Shown here in pieces: positions 1 through 9,831 of a stretch of DNA of 64,000 nucleotides. The position numbers and the translations under genes were made by a program. Each line of letters begins with the position of its first letter. Positions within the stretch are counted from its first letter, which is position 1. The notes beneath the pieces are model-generated. The model ran no database searches. It was not told the origin of the DNA and was given only the letters and a program-made list of their open reading frames with translations. The DNA comes from Lojkania enalia (taxonomy: Eukaryota; Ascomycota; Dothideomycetes; Pleosporales): the NCBI GenBank assembly GCA_010094045.1, contig ML986613.1:186001-250000 (forward strand). The letters are read 5' to 3'.

Positions 1-148
1 GAATGGCGCTTGATGCGTGGTTACCTTAAGAGTGTGTTCGCAGTTCTCGCAAAATCACTGCATAAATCGGAAGCAAGCACAACACAGACGCTCTATAAAA
101 CTACAGGCCAATGAACTTACTCCTGTGGCAGCTCACGGTTACTAGCTT

Positions 149-718
149 CTACGGCACACGTTCCCTGTTCTCAAGCATGTCCCAGGTCGGCTTCGGTTTC
201 AACATATCGGCAGCAGACCGATAGCGACCGCTAGCAGTCTTGTCTCCTACGTATCGTCTCGCAAATGCCTCGATCTTCTGCTAGTTCAGCTCGGCGGTAC
301 CAACACACTTCCCATCCTTCGCAATCTCGGCCAAGGCACTTGCGACCCAAGTGCGACATCTCCAGTTTGAATCGCCCTGCACGACTGGAAGCCGTCGAAA
401 AAGGGCAATGAGACGCTGCTCATCTTCAATCTTGGCGATAAGAATCCGCGCCAAGAGGTTGTTGGTGGTTCGGACATTCTCTAATGGGATTTCTTCATAG
501 GTCCAGCCGAAAGGGGAGTTTTTGACGTGGTAACGTGCGCCTGGTATTACGTCTTTTCTCTCCGCTTTGGGCCCAATCAGGAAGCCCCAGTGGTATCTAA
601 TGAGGTCAATATGTATTAAGAAACACTTAAAAGTGCAGCTAGCTCACTTGCGATCCTCGTTGTTTACGACGCCGCTGGGATACAAGGCAATGTACAAACG
701 ATTTTTGTTGGAAGGCAT
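149..718 (-). pseudogene. DUF6914-like gene broken by one in-frame TAG
   Basis: Exon 1 is 648-718 and starts MPSNKNRLYIALYPSG; a 51 bp intron (597-647, GTGAGC donor, TTAG acceptor) joins it in phase to exon 2, which continues YHWGFLIGPK. I recognise this as the small fungal DUF6914-type family of unknown function. The frame meets a TAG at 281-283 after 128 codons. Beyond it the same frame stays open to 149 and still reads like the family C-terminus (ARRYVGDKTASGRY, then KPKPTWDMLE). The break is therefore one nonsense substitution, not a frameshift, and fits a G-to-A or C-to-T change of RIP type. A truncated 128-aa product is the alternative. The family name is from memory. Confidence 0.7.
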
Positions 719-1132
719 GTTGAATGTGGCGCAGACCTGGAAATGAATATGCCACGTGGATAGGCTGCGCAGAATGAAGTTGAGGCAATTGATCTGCAGT
801 TGAAAAATAGAATATCTTGACCGGCAAGAGAGAATGTTGCCGTCAGTTGTGTGTAGCATCCACATTTTATTCCTGTTCTTATACCTTTTTCAATATTCAA
901 TTTGATGGAAATAGAACAAAATACCCAAGCGCCATCTTTGTAAGGTTTGAGTGATGCGAAGAATATCTACTTCGATTGGCCTAAAGGCATTGAAATTGTA
1001 CATCTACGCCGCACCTCCGGCTGCTTCTATTTCCGAGTGCGGCACAGCTTTGATACGCTTTTGACGAAATGGCTGCTCCCATATTTGGGGGCGACATTAC
1101 GCCGAGCCTCGCTCTGCGATGCTTGATGGCCT
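719..1132. other. Intergenic, nothing recognised
   Basis: No coding signal is visible. It holds the promoter side of the broken DUF6914-like gene and the left flank of the transposase relic. Confidence 0.5.
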
Positions 1133-1575
1133 GTGATTATCGTGAAGAGTTCTGTTGTCACACCAGATGCCCTAAAGGCTGCAAACCTTAAGCCAACGAA
1201 GCGCTCTGGTCGTCCTCCAAAGCTTACAAATGCTCAAGTTGACGAGCTCGAATTCTACATGACTTCTTCACGCGCTGCTCGTCAGATGAGAATCCTACAG
1301 TTTGCGGAAGATCCTTTTGAGGCCTGGGGAGTTGGACAATATATTATACGGAACGCTCTAAGGAAGAGAGGGTGTAAATGTCACGTAGCCTATGCTAAAC
1401 CACCTCTTACTAAGGAGAATCGACAGATACGTCTCAATTAGGTGCGAGGTCCAGTTAATTGGGATCCCTAGCAGTGGTGGAGGATCATCTAGAGCGACGA
1501 GACCTGGGCAACAGGTGGTAGGCACCGGAGGAAGTGGGTTATAAGGGAAGCTGGTGAAGAGTTTGAAACAACCTG
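1133..1575 (+). pseudogene. Tc1/mariner-type transposase relic
   Basis: The open part (1133-1441) carries a helix-turn-helix region with the segment SGRPPKLTNAQVDELE and the linker AKPPLTKENRQIRLN of fungal Tc1-like transposases. A TAG interrupts it where these proteins normally carry Trp. After further stops and a frame change the start of the DDE domain is still readable: SDETWATGG at about 1494-1520, followed by RKWVIREAGEEFETT. The rest of the catalytic domain, including the second and third acidic residues, is missing or unreadable, so the copy is dead. I could not place terminal inverted repeats. Confidence 0.75.
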
Positions 1576-1977
1576 ATGGGAGAGGTCATATTTGGCAACT
1601 GGAAGTACTCATAAATATTGTCTTTAAACGACTGATTGAATTGGATTGTTGAATCCAGAATACTAAAGAGTGCCATCGTACAAAAGTAACGGGCGTGGTA
1701 AGCTATATCAGAATCGACAAGGATGGTGAGTGGTGATACCACTCTGTTACATACGGACAAAGATCTCACATCAGGCGGCCGGGCGAAAATCCTCGTGCGT
1801 CTAGCTCAAGTATGTACTCAACAATCACGTCCTCTTCTATCTTAGTAAACTTCATTGAATTGGGCGTACAGTCGCGTCGATAGAGGATTCCTTTAGCTCA
1901 TCGTCGAATAGTTGTTTAGGAGGCTTTATAGATCATTGCAGCGTTGTTTTTGGGATAAGGACCTAGGCGTCCTAGTG
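1576..1977. other. Degraded sequence between two mobile-element relics
   Basis: No gene is recognised. It probably contains unreadable transposase remains. It ends in a CCTAGG-rich stretch (GGCGTCCTAG at about 1966) that recurs after the LINE block near 4290, so the LINE inserted into an already repetitive segment. Confidence 0.4.
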
Positions 1978-1993
1978 ATCTAGTGCCCAGATC
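1978..1993 (+). repeat. Left target-site duplication of the LINE block
   Basis: The 16 bp ATCTAGTGCCCAGATC here matches 15 of 16 positions at 4233-4248; the one difference (G/A) is a transition. The pair brackets the whole two-copy LINE block, as expected for a duplication made by the first insertion. Confidence 0.7.
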
Positions 1994-3639
1994 TCCCGGA
2001 TCTAGAGACGTGCAGCACAAATCATCACCAGAGCCTTCAGGACAACCGCCGGAGCGGCAGTAGACGTGGAAGCACACCTACTCCCGACACGACAGAGACT
2101 CGAGCAAACGGCGCTCGAGGCTATGATGCGTATTAGAACTAGCCCGCTATACGATGAAATTGTCACCGCACGGAGCGACTAGGTTAACAGCCCTCTGGCC
2201 CGACTCTCCAACACGCTAGCGAATAAATACAACGTACAGCTCCACTGCCTAGAGAAATACTGGTAATATGTCGTCCTACCATGGTAGACACCGCCTCCTA
2301 TACATATCGTAGAGTCTAAGGACGTTGCAATCGAAGAGCATAATGCTATAGAGAAAGAAGTACTATGTATATATACTAACGCAAGTGCCGTTAACGGCTA
2401 TATAGGCGCAGCTATAATAGTGTTAAATCAGACACAGGATAGATATAGTATAAGGAGAATAGAATATATAGGAAAATTAACTACCTTAAATATATACGCA
2501 GCAGAGCTTAGAGGAATAGAGATAGTATTCTAGATAGTATTAGATATATACACGTTAACTAATAACCTCCGCGACTATATTATTTTTATAAATAACTAGG
2601 CCGCTATTTAAGTAATAGTAAACCCTAAGACCTAGTCAGGATAATATATCTTAATAGAAGCTATATAAGTACTCGATAAGCTCTGTTAGTAAGGATAAGA
2701 GGTCTAGATCCGAAAGATTCTAGTATATAAGAAAATACTTAGCAACTACTTTACGGATAAAGCAGCTAAGGAAGCTACTAACTAAAACTTAAGTTATAAA
2801 ACAGCTACCTAAGTTAGACTTACTCTAGATCCTAATAGTAACTATAAAACCTACTATCTGTTAGAGGGTAGAAAAGGAATAGAAGGTATTATAGTAAGAG
2901 GCTAAGTACGGTAGATAGCTATATAGGCTAGGTATAAAACTAGGTAAAGGAATCCCTAAGATATATATTAGAATATCTAGAGTAGTTAGTTCGGTTATTA
3001 CGTAAATACGTACAGATAAGATCAGCCTATAAACCTATCTCTATACTATTAATAAAGTAGATATTAACAAATACTAATATAGACTTAGAAAATAGACTAT
3101 ATAGTATACACTCTTAGAATACCAGATTAGATAAATAAACGATAATAAATATAGGTAGGTAAGTAACTATATAAGGATGTTAAGAAAGTTCTCTATAACC
3201 TATTAATAGTAGTATAAGCAGCTAAGATAATATTAAGGACGGGATTGCTTAGGTAGTTCTAGACAGTCTTATCTACAGTATTATAATATATAATAACGTA
3301 GACGAGTGATTATTATTAAATAGAAGGAGAGGAGGGCTAGGAAAGGCCTGACAAGTTTAGAGATATAGAACAGCTATTAGAGCTATAGACGGAGGATCCA
3401 ATTACTATTTGAAAGATGGACATTACTTTAGTAGTGGGAAGCAGTTCGGAGCAAGAACGACTTACTTCTGAAAATGTGAAGGGGAACACCTGTATTTATA
3501 GCTGAACGCTGCATAGCCGCCGCGAAGTTGAACCACTAGACCAAAATACGAATCCGTACCCTGGGAATAGTGTATTGGGGTTATATACCAACTCGCTAGG
3601 GCGGCTGGGACAGCCTATGAACCAATCAATCAATCAATC
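1994..3639 (+). mobile_element. Tad1-like LINE, 5'-truncated and RIP-mutated (copy 1)
   Basis: One frame with many TAG/TAA codons encodes the region after the reverse transcriptase palm ([18 protein letters not shown] at about 2034), then an RNase H domain (YTNASAVNGYIGAA and YAAELRGIE at about 2365-2520). The remains of the C-terminal zinc knuckle follow near 3060-3120. The copy ends with a 3' UTR and an (AATC)n tail at 3621-3639. Where the start of copy 2 overlaps, the differences I checked are C-to-T or G-to-A transitions. The sequence after about 2340 is far more AT-rich than the first 350 bases. It cannot make protein. The 5' half of the element is absent, as is common after incomplete reverse transcription. 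Confidence 0.85.
3527..3592 (-). repeat. 66 bp invertible segment in the tail of LINE copy 1
   Basis: The segment is bounded by GTTG (3527-3530) and CAAC (3589-3592). Its reverse complement matches 4127-4192 of copy 2 with two differences, while the sequences just outside it align in direct orientation. The segment is flipped between the two copies. Confidence 0.8.
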
Positions 3640-4232
3640 GGCCTGCGCGCCTATCTCCACGCCATCAACAAAGCAGATACCGACGAATGCCAATGCGGCC
3701 TAGGAAAGCAGACTGTGCAGCACGTAATCCTGGAATGCCGGAACTGGATTGAGGAGCGACAAGAGATGTGGGCAGGCAAGCAACCATGCGAGGACGTCAA
3801 GAAAGTTCTCTGTAACCCGTCAATAGCAGTACAAGCAGCCAAGATGATGCTAAGGACAGGACTGCTCGGACAATTCTAGGTAGTCGTATCTATAGTACAA
3901 TAACATGCAATAACGTGGACGAGTGTTTATTGTTAAACAGAAGGCGAAGAGGGCCAGGAAAAGCCTGACAAGTTCAGAGACACAGAACAAACATTAGAAC
4001 TCTAAATGGAGAATCCAAACTATCATTTGAAGGATGGACGTTACCTTGAGCACAGGGAACAGTTTGGTCCTAGAAGTGGGGAGGGGCGCCTGTATTTATA
4101 GTTGTACGCTGCATAGCCGCCACTAAGTTGGTATATAACCCCAATACACTATGCCCAGGGTACGGATTCGTATTTTGGTCTAGTGATTCAACTCACTAGG
4201 GCGGCTGGGACAGCCTATGAACCAATCAATCA
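3640..4232 (+). mobile_element. Tad1-like LINE, 5'-truncated young copy (copy 2)
   Basis: It follows the (AATC)n tail of copy 1 directly and repeats the last part of copy 1 without the RIP changes. It begins inside the coding region: 3640-3879 is an open 79-codon end of the second ORF, ending GLLGQF and TAG. It keeps the C-terminal zinc knuckle ([17 protein letters not shown], spacing C-x1-C-x8-H-x4-C). A 3' UTR follows with GGGACAGCCTATGAACC and an (AATC)n tail. CAG and CGA codons destroyed in copy 1 are intact here, so copy 2 is younger or escaped RIP. The extreme 5' truncation makes it immobile. Confidence 0.85.
4127..4192 (+). repeat. 66 bp segment in the tail of LINE copy 2, opposite orientation
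   Basis: Bounded by GTTG (4127-4130) and CAAC (4189-4192), this is the inverted counterpart of 3527-3592. Confidence 0.8.
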
Positions 4233-4248
4233 ATCTAGTGCCCAAATC
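4233..4248 (+). repeat. Right target-site duplication of the LINE block
   Basis: ATCTAGTGCCCAAATC pairs with 1978-1993. It overlaps the last bases of the AATC tail, so its left edge is uncertain by about three bases. Confidence 0.7.
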
Positions 4249-4825
4249 GGGTCCTAGGATAATCGTGTCGGGAAAATTGGCGTCCTGGAATAATCGGCGT
4301 CCTAGTAAAGTCAACCACAATCTGACTTGAGCACTCTATTACTAATCATGCCCCTTATCTGGTATTCGGCTAACCAATTTATCGCCTACCATCCAGCTGG
4401 CATATTCAACGTCATCGATGAGTATCCTATAAAATCTTGGAAGATTGAACATAGCCAACATGCTAAACGGTATGATTGAAAGTGTACTTAGAATTTTCGA
4501 CTATTGCAATGACAGCAATTACACAGAGAAGAGAATCATACAGAAGTTGAATATTCTTACAAGTAATAACTTTAAATTTTAAAGTGCCTCCGTGCTTTTC
4601 TCGTAAATACAGGACAGTGAATAAACATCTTGGGCTGTAACGATTGTTGCGGGAGACTAGCTTCCATTGAAATCATCGTGAAGCTAATGATATTTATTTC
4701 GTTTCTCTAATTTCCGTGCTATCTAAGTGCAGAAGATGACACCTATCATTTTGAATAGTTAGCAAACATGATTAAGATTATATCAAGACCTTTACAGGGG
4801 CAGCCTTACAAAAGCCTACGTCCGG
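4249..4825. other. Intergenic with short degenerate repeats
   Basis: Near 4250-4300 the units GTCCTAGGATAATCG and GCGTCCTGGAATAATCG repeat loosely, resembling the flank before copy 1. The rest is AT-rich and probably the 3' side of the minus-strand HeLo-E2 gene. Confidence 0.4.
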
Positions 4826-7021
4826 TCACCAATTCATCATTTCTGCGTGACTGATGAGCTGTTGTAGCTTTGCAATATGTGGGTCTGTGTCTTCGCGAAT
4901 TTCAGGCCCCTTTCGAATAGCTGGAGGTTCGAATATTCCTCCAAATTGCTGGTTCGAGATGCCGAGGTTTGAGGCTTTCAATTCAATGTCATGTCCGTCT
5001 GGGATATCTTCAAATATTTCATATGATTCATCCTGTGTGCCCCCACTTGCGTGTCTCGTTGGCGGATGATCTTTTGCAGCTCTGCTAGTAGACACAGATG
5101 CAGCGAAGACTGTCTCAGCGGGTAGGGGTATATGGGACTCAAATATACCCATGCTGCTGCTTCCCGTCCCTCGAGTCGCATTGTGGTGAAAGATAGGCAA
5201 GTCTGGAAATGCCTCTCTCCAGCAATCATCGGTGCTAAGCGAACGGAACTCGAGACTGCAGACGTCGAAAAAATTCTCGTACTTCTCGTAATCACTATCT
5301 GTGAATTGATGAAATTTGCTGTGCTTCTCGTCCAAGGCTGTGAGTTCCGCACTCAGTAGGTAGAGATGCTTAAGGTACTGGGCAGGGACTTTGGGATCTA
5401 AGTTGGCAGTATCCAATGGTTCGTGACCTAAGACCTCTATCAATGTGGTCATGCAAGAACGCACCCATCGTAGCCTATCATTCAGAAATCTTGTTTGCCA
5501 TTCTGGTCTTGTATTAGACTCGAGAGTTCTTGGAGCCTCATAAACCACCGGGACTTGCTGCTGACCCCGAGCGAATCGATCTGTATATTGCCTTGCGATG
5601 GCATCAAAACTTGCTCGATCTTGAATATACTGGGCTGCAATCTCGGGAACCAAAGGATCATCGATATTAGGCACATCTAGAAGCGCCGAAATAGATATGA
5701 GGATAGTCTCCAAATGCATCATTTCTAATCTCCAATTCTCCGGGTCAAGGATATCAAGGCAGATTTTCCCCCGTGCGTCAATATTTGGGTGATATATCTT
5801 TGTTAAAAATCGACATTTTGGCGGCGACCACGGAAAGTCTTCGGGTATTGCAATGTGCACGCGAAATATCCCGCCCTGATAGGGCGATAGCGGTGGGCCT
5901 TCGATTTGACCCAGAAGCTGTAAAATATCATCTCCAACCGGCGCGAGGCTAACAAATGGTGTGTTTACGGAGCCGAGGATATCACTGAGGATCATGGCCA
6001 TTCGTCTATGATTCGGATTGGGAGATCTATCGTGCAGTCGTATGACTTTTCCAGTGTGAAGCACGTCTACACGCTTAGCACTCGCAAGAGCTTGACCAAC
6101 ATTGGTGAGATTGATGTCTTCGCTTTTCCAGTTTTCGTTAACACTAGCACGTTGAGTCTTAGGCCGTGACCTGATTAGGGATTGACTCAAGATTCTCTGA
6201 TTCTGGGGAATATTAGCTGGATACACGGGATCAGCCTCAGCTCCTGCGTTTTCATTTTGTTCATTTGTGATGTGAGTCGGGGCCGTTCGAAATGAGTCTC
6301 TAATCGATAAAGACCCAAGGCCGGTAAGTTGGGTCAAAGATCGGTGCTCAGATTCCCTATCTAGCATTCTTAACCGTTGCGAGGCTGCACTAGATATCTG
6401 ATCCTCTGGATGGAGCGATCGCTCGAGCAACCTGAGGCTGGACTCATCTGAAATCGATTCTATCTCAATCTTGATAAACTCTTCCTGCCGTGAGAGTAAC
6501 TGGAGACTCTTAGTGATGTCATCAAGCGAGTCCATCAGATCCCTGAAGTCATTCACTAAGATGGTGAATTTTTGGCGATCGTATATAGCCCATTTAGATT
6601 TTGTGAGTAGGGTGGCTTGTTTTTGAGTTCTATTCAGTCTTGATTGAAATCGGCGGTAGGTTTCCGCGAAGATAACGGGGCTAGAAGTTGCTAAAGCCCC
6701 AACGTCCGGTCGCATTCCATATTTGCGGCTGAAATTTCTCTCGTTTGAGAAGAGGTCTTGAATGTGGTTTAATATTTTAGACACAATAGGCCTAATCGTC
6801 GGGTCATCCAGCCTTGAGTCGTATCGAGTACCGTCAACAAGGCCGACAACCTTGCCCCAAATTAGAAAGCGGACTTTTTGGGCTTCGAACTTGGTTTGTA
6901 GGAACTCATAATCTTGAGCAAAAGCACGACCGAGTTGTATGAGGTTTAAGCCTTGTACACATGTGGTGAAAAGACCTGCCAATCCTGCAACGCCGAGCAC
7001 GGCGCCGACCGGATCGGTCAT
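4826..7021 (-). CDS. HeLo domain fused to a ubiquitin-conjugating (E2) domain
   Basis: A single-exon protein of 731 aa. Residues 1-220 form a helical HeLo-type domain: the start MTDPVGAVLGVAGLAGLF and the later FRDLMDSLDDITKSLQ are typical of the domain at the N-terminus of HET-S and of some fungal STAND receptors. A low-complexity linker follows (about 225-330). Residues 335-485 are a full E2 fold: QGGIFRVHIAIPEDFPWSPP, the HPN motif at 411-413, the catalytic Cys at 421 in GKICLDIL, Trp430 and VPNIDDPLVPE. The HPN-to-Cys spacing is that of active E2s. The last 245 residues have no domain I recognise. By family, E2 passes ubiquitin or a relative from E1 to E3, and HeLo domains act in membrane targeting and regulated cell death. 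Combining the two is inference. The upstream neighbour is an NLR-like relic. The frame is clean despite RIP-damaged surroundings. Confidence 0.85.
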   Translation of the reverse strand: MTDPVGAVLGVAGLAGLFTTCVQGLNLIQLGRAFAQDYEFLQTKFEAQKVRFLIWGKVVGLVDGTRYDSRLDDPTIRPIVSKILNHIQDLFSNERNFSRKYGMRPDVGALATSSPVIFAETYRRFQSRLNRTQKQATLLTKSKWAIYDRQKFTILVNDFRDLMDSLDDITKSLQLLSRQEEFIKIEIESISDESSLRLLERSLHPEDQISSAASQRLRMLDRESEHRSLTQLTGLGSLSIRDSFRTAPTHITNEQNENAGAEADPVYPANIPQNQRILSQSLIRSRPKTQRASVNENWKSEDINLTNVGQALASAKRVDVLHTGKVIRLHDRSPNPNHRRMAMILSDILGSVNTPFVSLAPVGDDILQLLGQIEGPPLSPYQGGIFRVHIAIPEDFPWSPPKCRFLTKIYHPNIDARGKICLDILDPENWRLEMMHLETILISISALLDVPNIDDPLVPEIAAQYIQDRASFDAIARQYTDRFARGQQQVPVVYEAPRTLESNTRPEWQTRFLNDRLRWVRSCMTTLIEVLGHEPLDTANLDPKVPAQYLKHLYLLSAELTALDEKHSKFHQFTDSDYEKYENFFDVCSLEFRSLSTDDCWREAFPDLPIFHHNATRGTGSSSMGIFESHIPLPAETVFAASVSTSRAAKDHPPTRHASGGTQDESYEIFEDIPDGHDIELKASNLGISNQQFGGIFEPPAIRKGPEIREDTDPHIAKLQQLISHAEMMNW

Positions 7022-7679
7022 TGATATAGCTGATGTTTAGAGGCTGTTGATTAAGCTCTTGGAAGGACAAGGAGATACCATGGCATTGAAGTGCTAATGA
7101 AATAAAGGCTGAATGTTGACGTCGGTTAGAGGCAAGAACGGATGATTGTGGCTGTGCTATTTAACGTGACATAGTCGTTTAAACTCCCCAACTATAGTGT
7201 GGCTGGGCGAGGCCGTACACTAGGTTGAACCTACAGGGAGAATGCTTGGTGCCTTGTAGAAATTCATGCCATAATTACAAGATTTATTAAACAATCTCTT
7301 AATAACTACCGTACCTCGCATGCTTCAAAGCAAGTGATTTTCATTTAAATTTCAAAGCCTTAGCAAAGGATTAGACTGTAACCAATCCGCGAAGATACTT
7401 AGTATATAGGTAAAAATCGAATGCTCTTATTAAAAACATATTGACAATAGCTCTTAAGAAATAGTGAGTCTTACAATCACAAATCCCGAGGAACAAGAAG
7501 CAGCCTATGTTTTAAGAAGGTTAGGTCAAGGGAAATTCTACACTACAACTACCTACTACCTACTCGATAGTAATCCTCTTCTAAGAAAGGCGTAGTTATA
7601 CTTCTGGTGAATAGCGTCATGATATCGAAGCTAATTGGGCAAAAAATCGGGTATTTTGGGATGGAGAAGCTACTACCAT
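7022..7679. other. AT-rich gap, promoter of the HeLo-E2 gene
   Basis: No coding signal is seen. It contains the promoter of the HeLo-E2 gene and possibly the unreadable 3' end of the NLR-like relic. Confidence 0.4.
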
Positions 7680-9831
7680 GCCTAGTCGCTCTAGTTTGCT
7701 AGGCTCTACGTTATCGGCGCGAACACACCAGAATTGGTCGGAATGCTGTAGAAATTGTAAGCTCATGATATGTTTTTAGATTAAATTCTTAGGATAGTTG
7801 AGCCGTAAGAGATTTGAGATATGGCAACGTTTGATGTAGGCATGCGAGCCAACTAGCGATTAAGAGGGTTTCCATGGTCGGTAGTGTGGGTAGCCTTTAA
7901 CAGATTTTTGTGGAAGGCGGACATACTCCCTTAACTTGCAACCCAATTCAGTTTCTTCGGATAAGCAGATCAAGCTAGGGCATATCCTAAGCAATTCTCT
8001 GGCATCGCGAAGCCTTGAGTCCGGATCTATGCCTTTGTCCTTCTGCCCAAGAATGTCGGCCTCGGCAAGCTCTTAGATAATTAGACAATGATATGAAGAT
8101 GCGATGGATCTTAGAGTTGCAAGTAGCTCATAGATACAGTTGTTATCAATCTTGCATAGGAATCATTCGTTCATCTCATATACTTTCGGTAAGCTCTCTA
8201 AAGCCTTTTATATCTCTTGAGTACTTCCACACCACTCGAGTGCTTGAATTAGGAAGATAGCCTATAGAACCCTTTGTACTATTTAGAGGAATATCTGAAT
8301 ATTTTAAGATGATATACTTTGCAATTTGCGACCTTTGAGCTGTGTTCACAACATCCGTTTGGGTCCTCTCTTTTAGATCGTTCGGTAGCCTCGACAATTC
8401 ACCGTCTATTAAACGCGATCGAACGAAAGAACTAATATCATGATGAAGTTTGGTATTTTTGATGCGTATTGGTTGGTGCGTGATGCTATCGAAGACTGCT
8501 CGAATATTTTACATATTTGTATTCGTGACCATTAAGTGAAGGTTTTGGTAGTTTTTGATCGCTATCTGTGCGATTTGATAGAGAATCTCCGTACGTTCCA
8601 TCCCCCCATCATCATATAGAAAACTCTTTAAACACGTCGATGATGATATATGGATGCTACGTGAGATCTTGAGTAATCGACCACATTACGCGAATAAGTT
8701 CATCAAGTAGGGAGGAACGATCAGTACCGTCACAGTATTTATAAAACCCCTCGACTATCGCGGGCATCTCCGTTTTCACAGCAAGCCTGTCTAATCAACG
8801 AGCCTATTATAATAGCCGCATCTTGCAAGCGCTATATAGACAAAGCAATAGAGTGGTCGCCAATGTAATTACTTGACGACAGGTAGCTTAGCCCTTTTGA
8901 TCCGTTGATGACTTTGAACCTAAGGACGGAGTTGCCACATGTAGTTAGAGGCGAAATAGGTCATTGAGGTCTAGATTGATATTTTGGAATGGCTTACATT
9001 TGCAATGCAGTCAGAACATCTAGAGCAACCAGGGCAATCCACTGTCATTAATCCAATTTTCGAGACCTAACACTGTGAACCGTAACCTATGATTCTCATG
9101 TGCCAAGAGTAGTTTGTAATTATGATGTCTAGAAGGATCACATGGATTGTAGATCCACTCCAATATTATCTGCTGTCTTTCGTTAGCGGGGTCCATCTCC
9201 AGGAGACGGCGAGGCTCGCCCAATCTAATATTCGCCTCCAAGTGTATAGCTTTACGACTGATATTCAAGATATTGACCATAGTCAAAACTTGATATAGGG
9301 TTTCCAACGTGGATGACTTCGATCCCTGATATCGTCTTAAGGCCCTAGTAGACCGAAAAAGAAGGCGGCTTGGCTTCTAAGCTACTATCCTTCTCTAGAG
9401 CGGAATACTGACCTATTGTCCATTGTCTAGGGAAACTCGATTATCTAGATCTATTACGGATAGCAGTGACAATTTTCTAGTGCTCGTTTTCCTTGATTGG
9501 CCACATCATGCGTCGTTTCCGGAACTTGAGCCTCGTCTGCTGGTCATGCGCGAAATTAGCCACTATGGACTCGAGTGAAGGTAATGTCTAATGACACTGT
9601 CTCAGAAATAAATAACGGCGAGCTCTCCATGAATAGAGTGCCCTGTGTGACTTGCTCCTCGAAAATATGCTCCAGTCGAGCAAGAACGGTAGCAAGTGCT
9701 TTCATCTGTATATGGAGGTCAGCTGACTCTTCCGCTGCATGCTTAGCAATGTACTCTCGAAGGATTCTATCCACCTGGCGCATCAGACTGAGAAGCACTA
9801 CTACCCAAGCTGTGATGCTGAACGAACCCAT
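7680..9831 (-). pseudogene. Relic of a NACHT/STAND (NLR-like) gene
   Basis: Broken frames in one order recall a fungal STAND protein. A helical N-terminal segment lies at 9556-9831 (LMRQVDRILREYIAKHAAEE, then MKALATVLARLEHIFEEQV). The pre-NACHT region is at 9020-9307 (RQQIILEWIYNPCDPSRHH) and a degenerate P-loop region near 8900-8940. The NACHT core lies at about 8400-8760 (DGTDRSSLLDELIRVMWSI, then ERTEILYQIAQIAIKNYQNL). Next come KALESLPKVYEMNE near 8170-8190 and LAEADILGQKDKGIDPDSRL with ELLRICPSLICLSEE at about 7940-8070. Stops and frameshifts are scattered throughout, so it is dead. The reading is from remembered motifs; the C-terminal repeat class cannot be identified. Confidence 0.7.

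Noticed and set aside
4854..5680. Several frames opposite the HeLo-E2 gene
   Set aside because: Shadows of the real frame; no independent signal.
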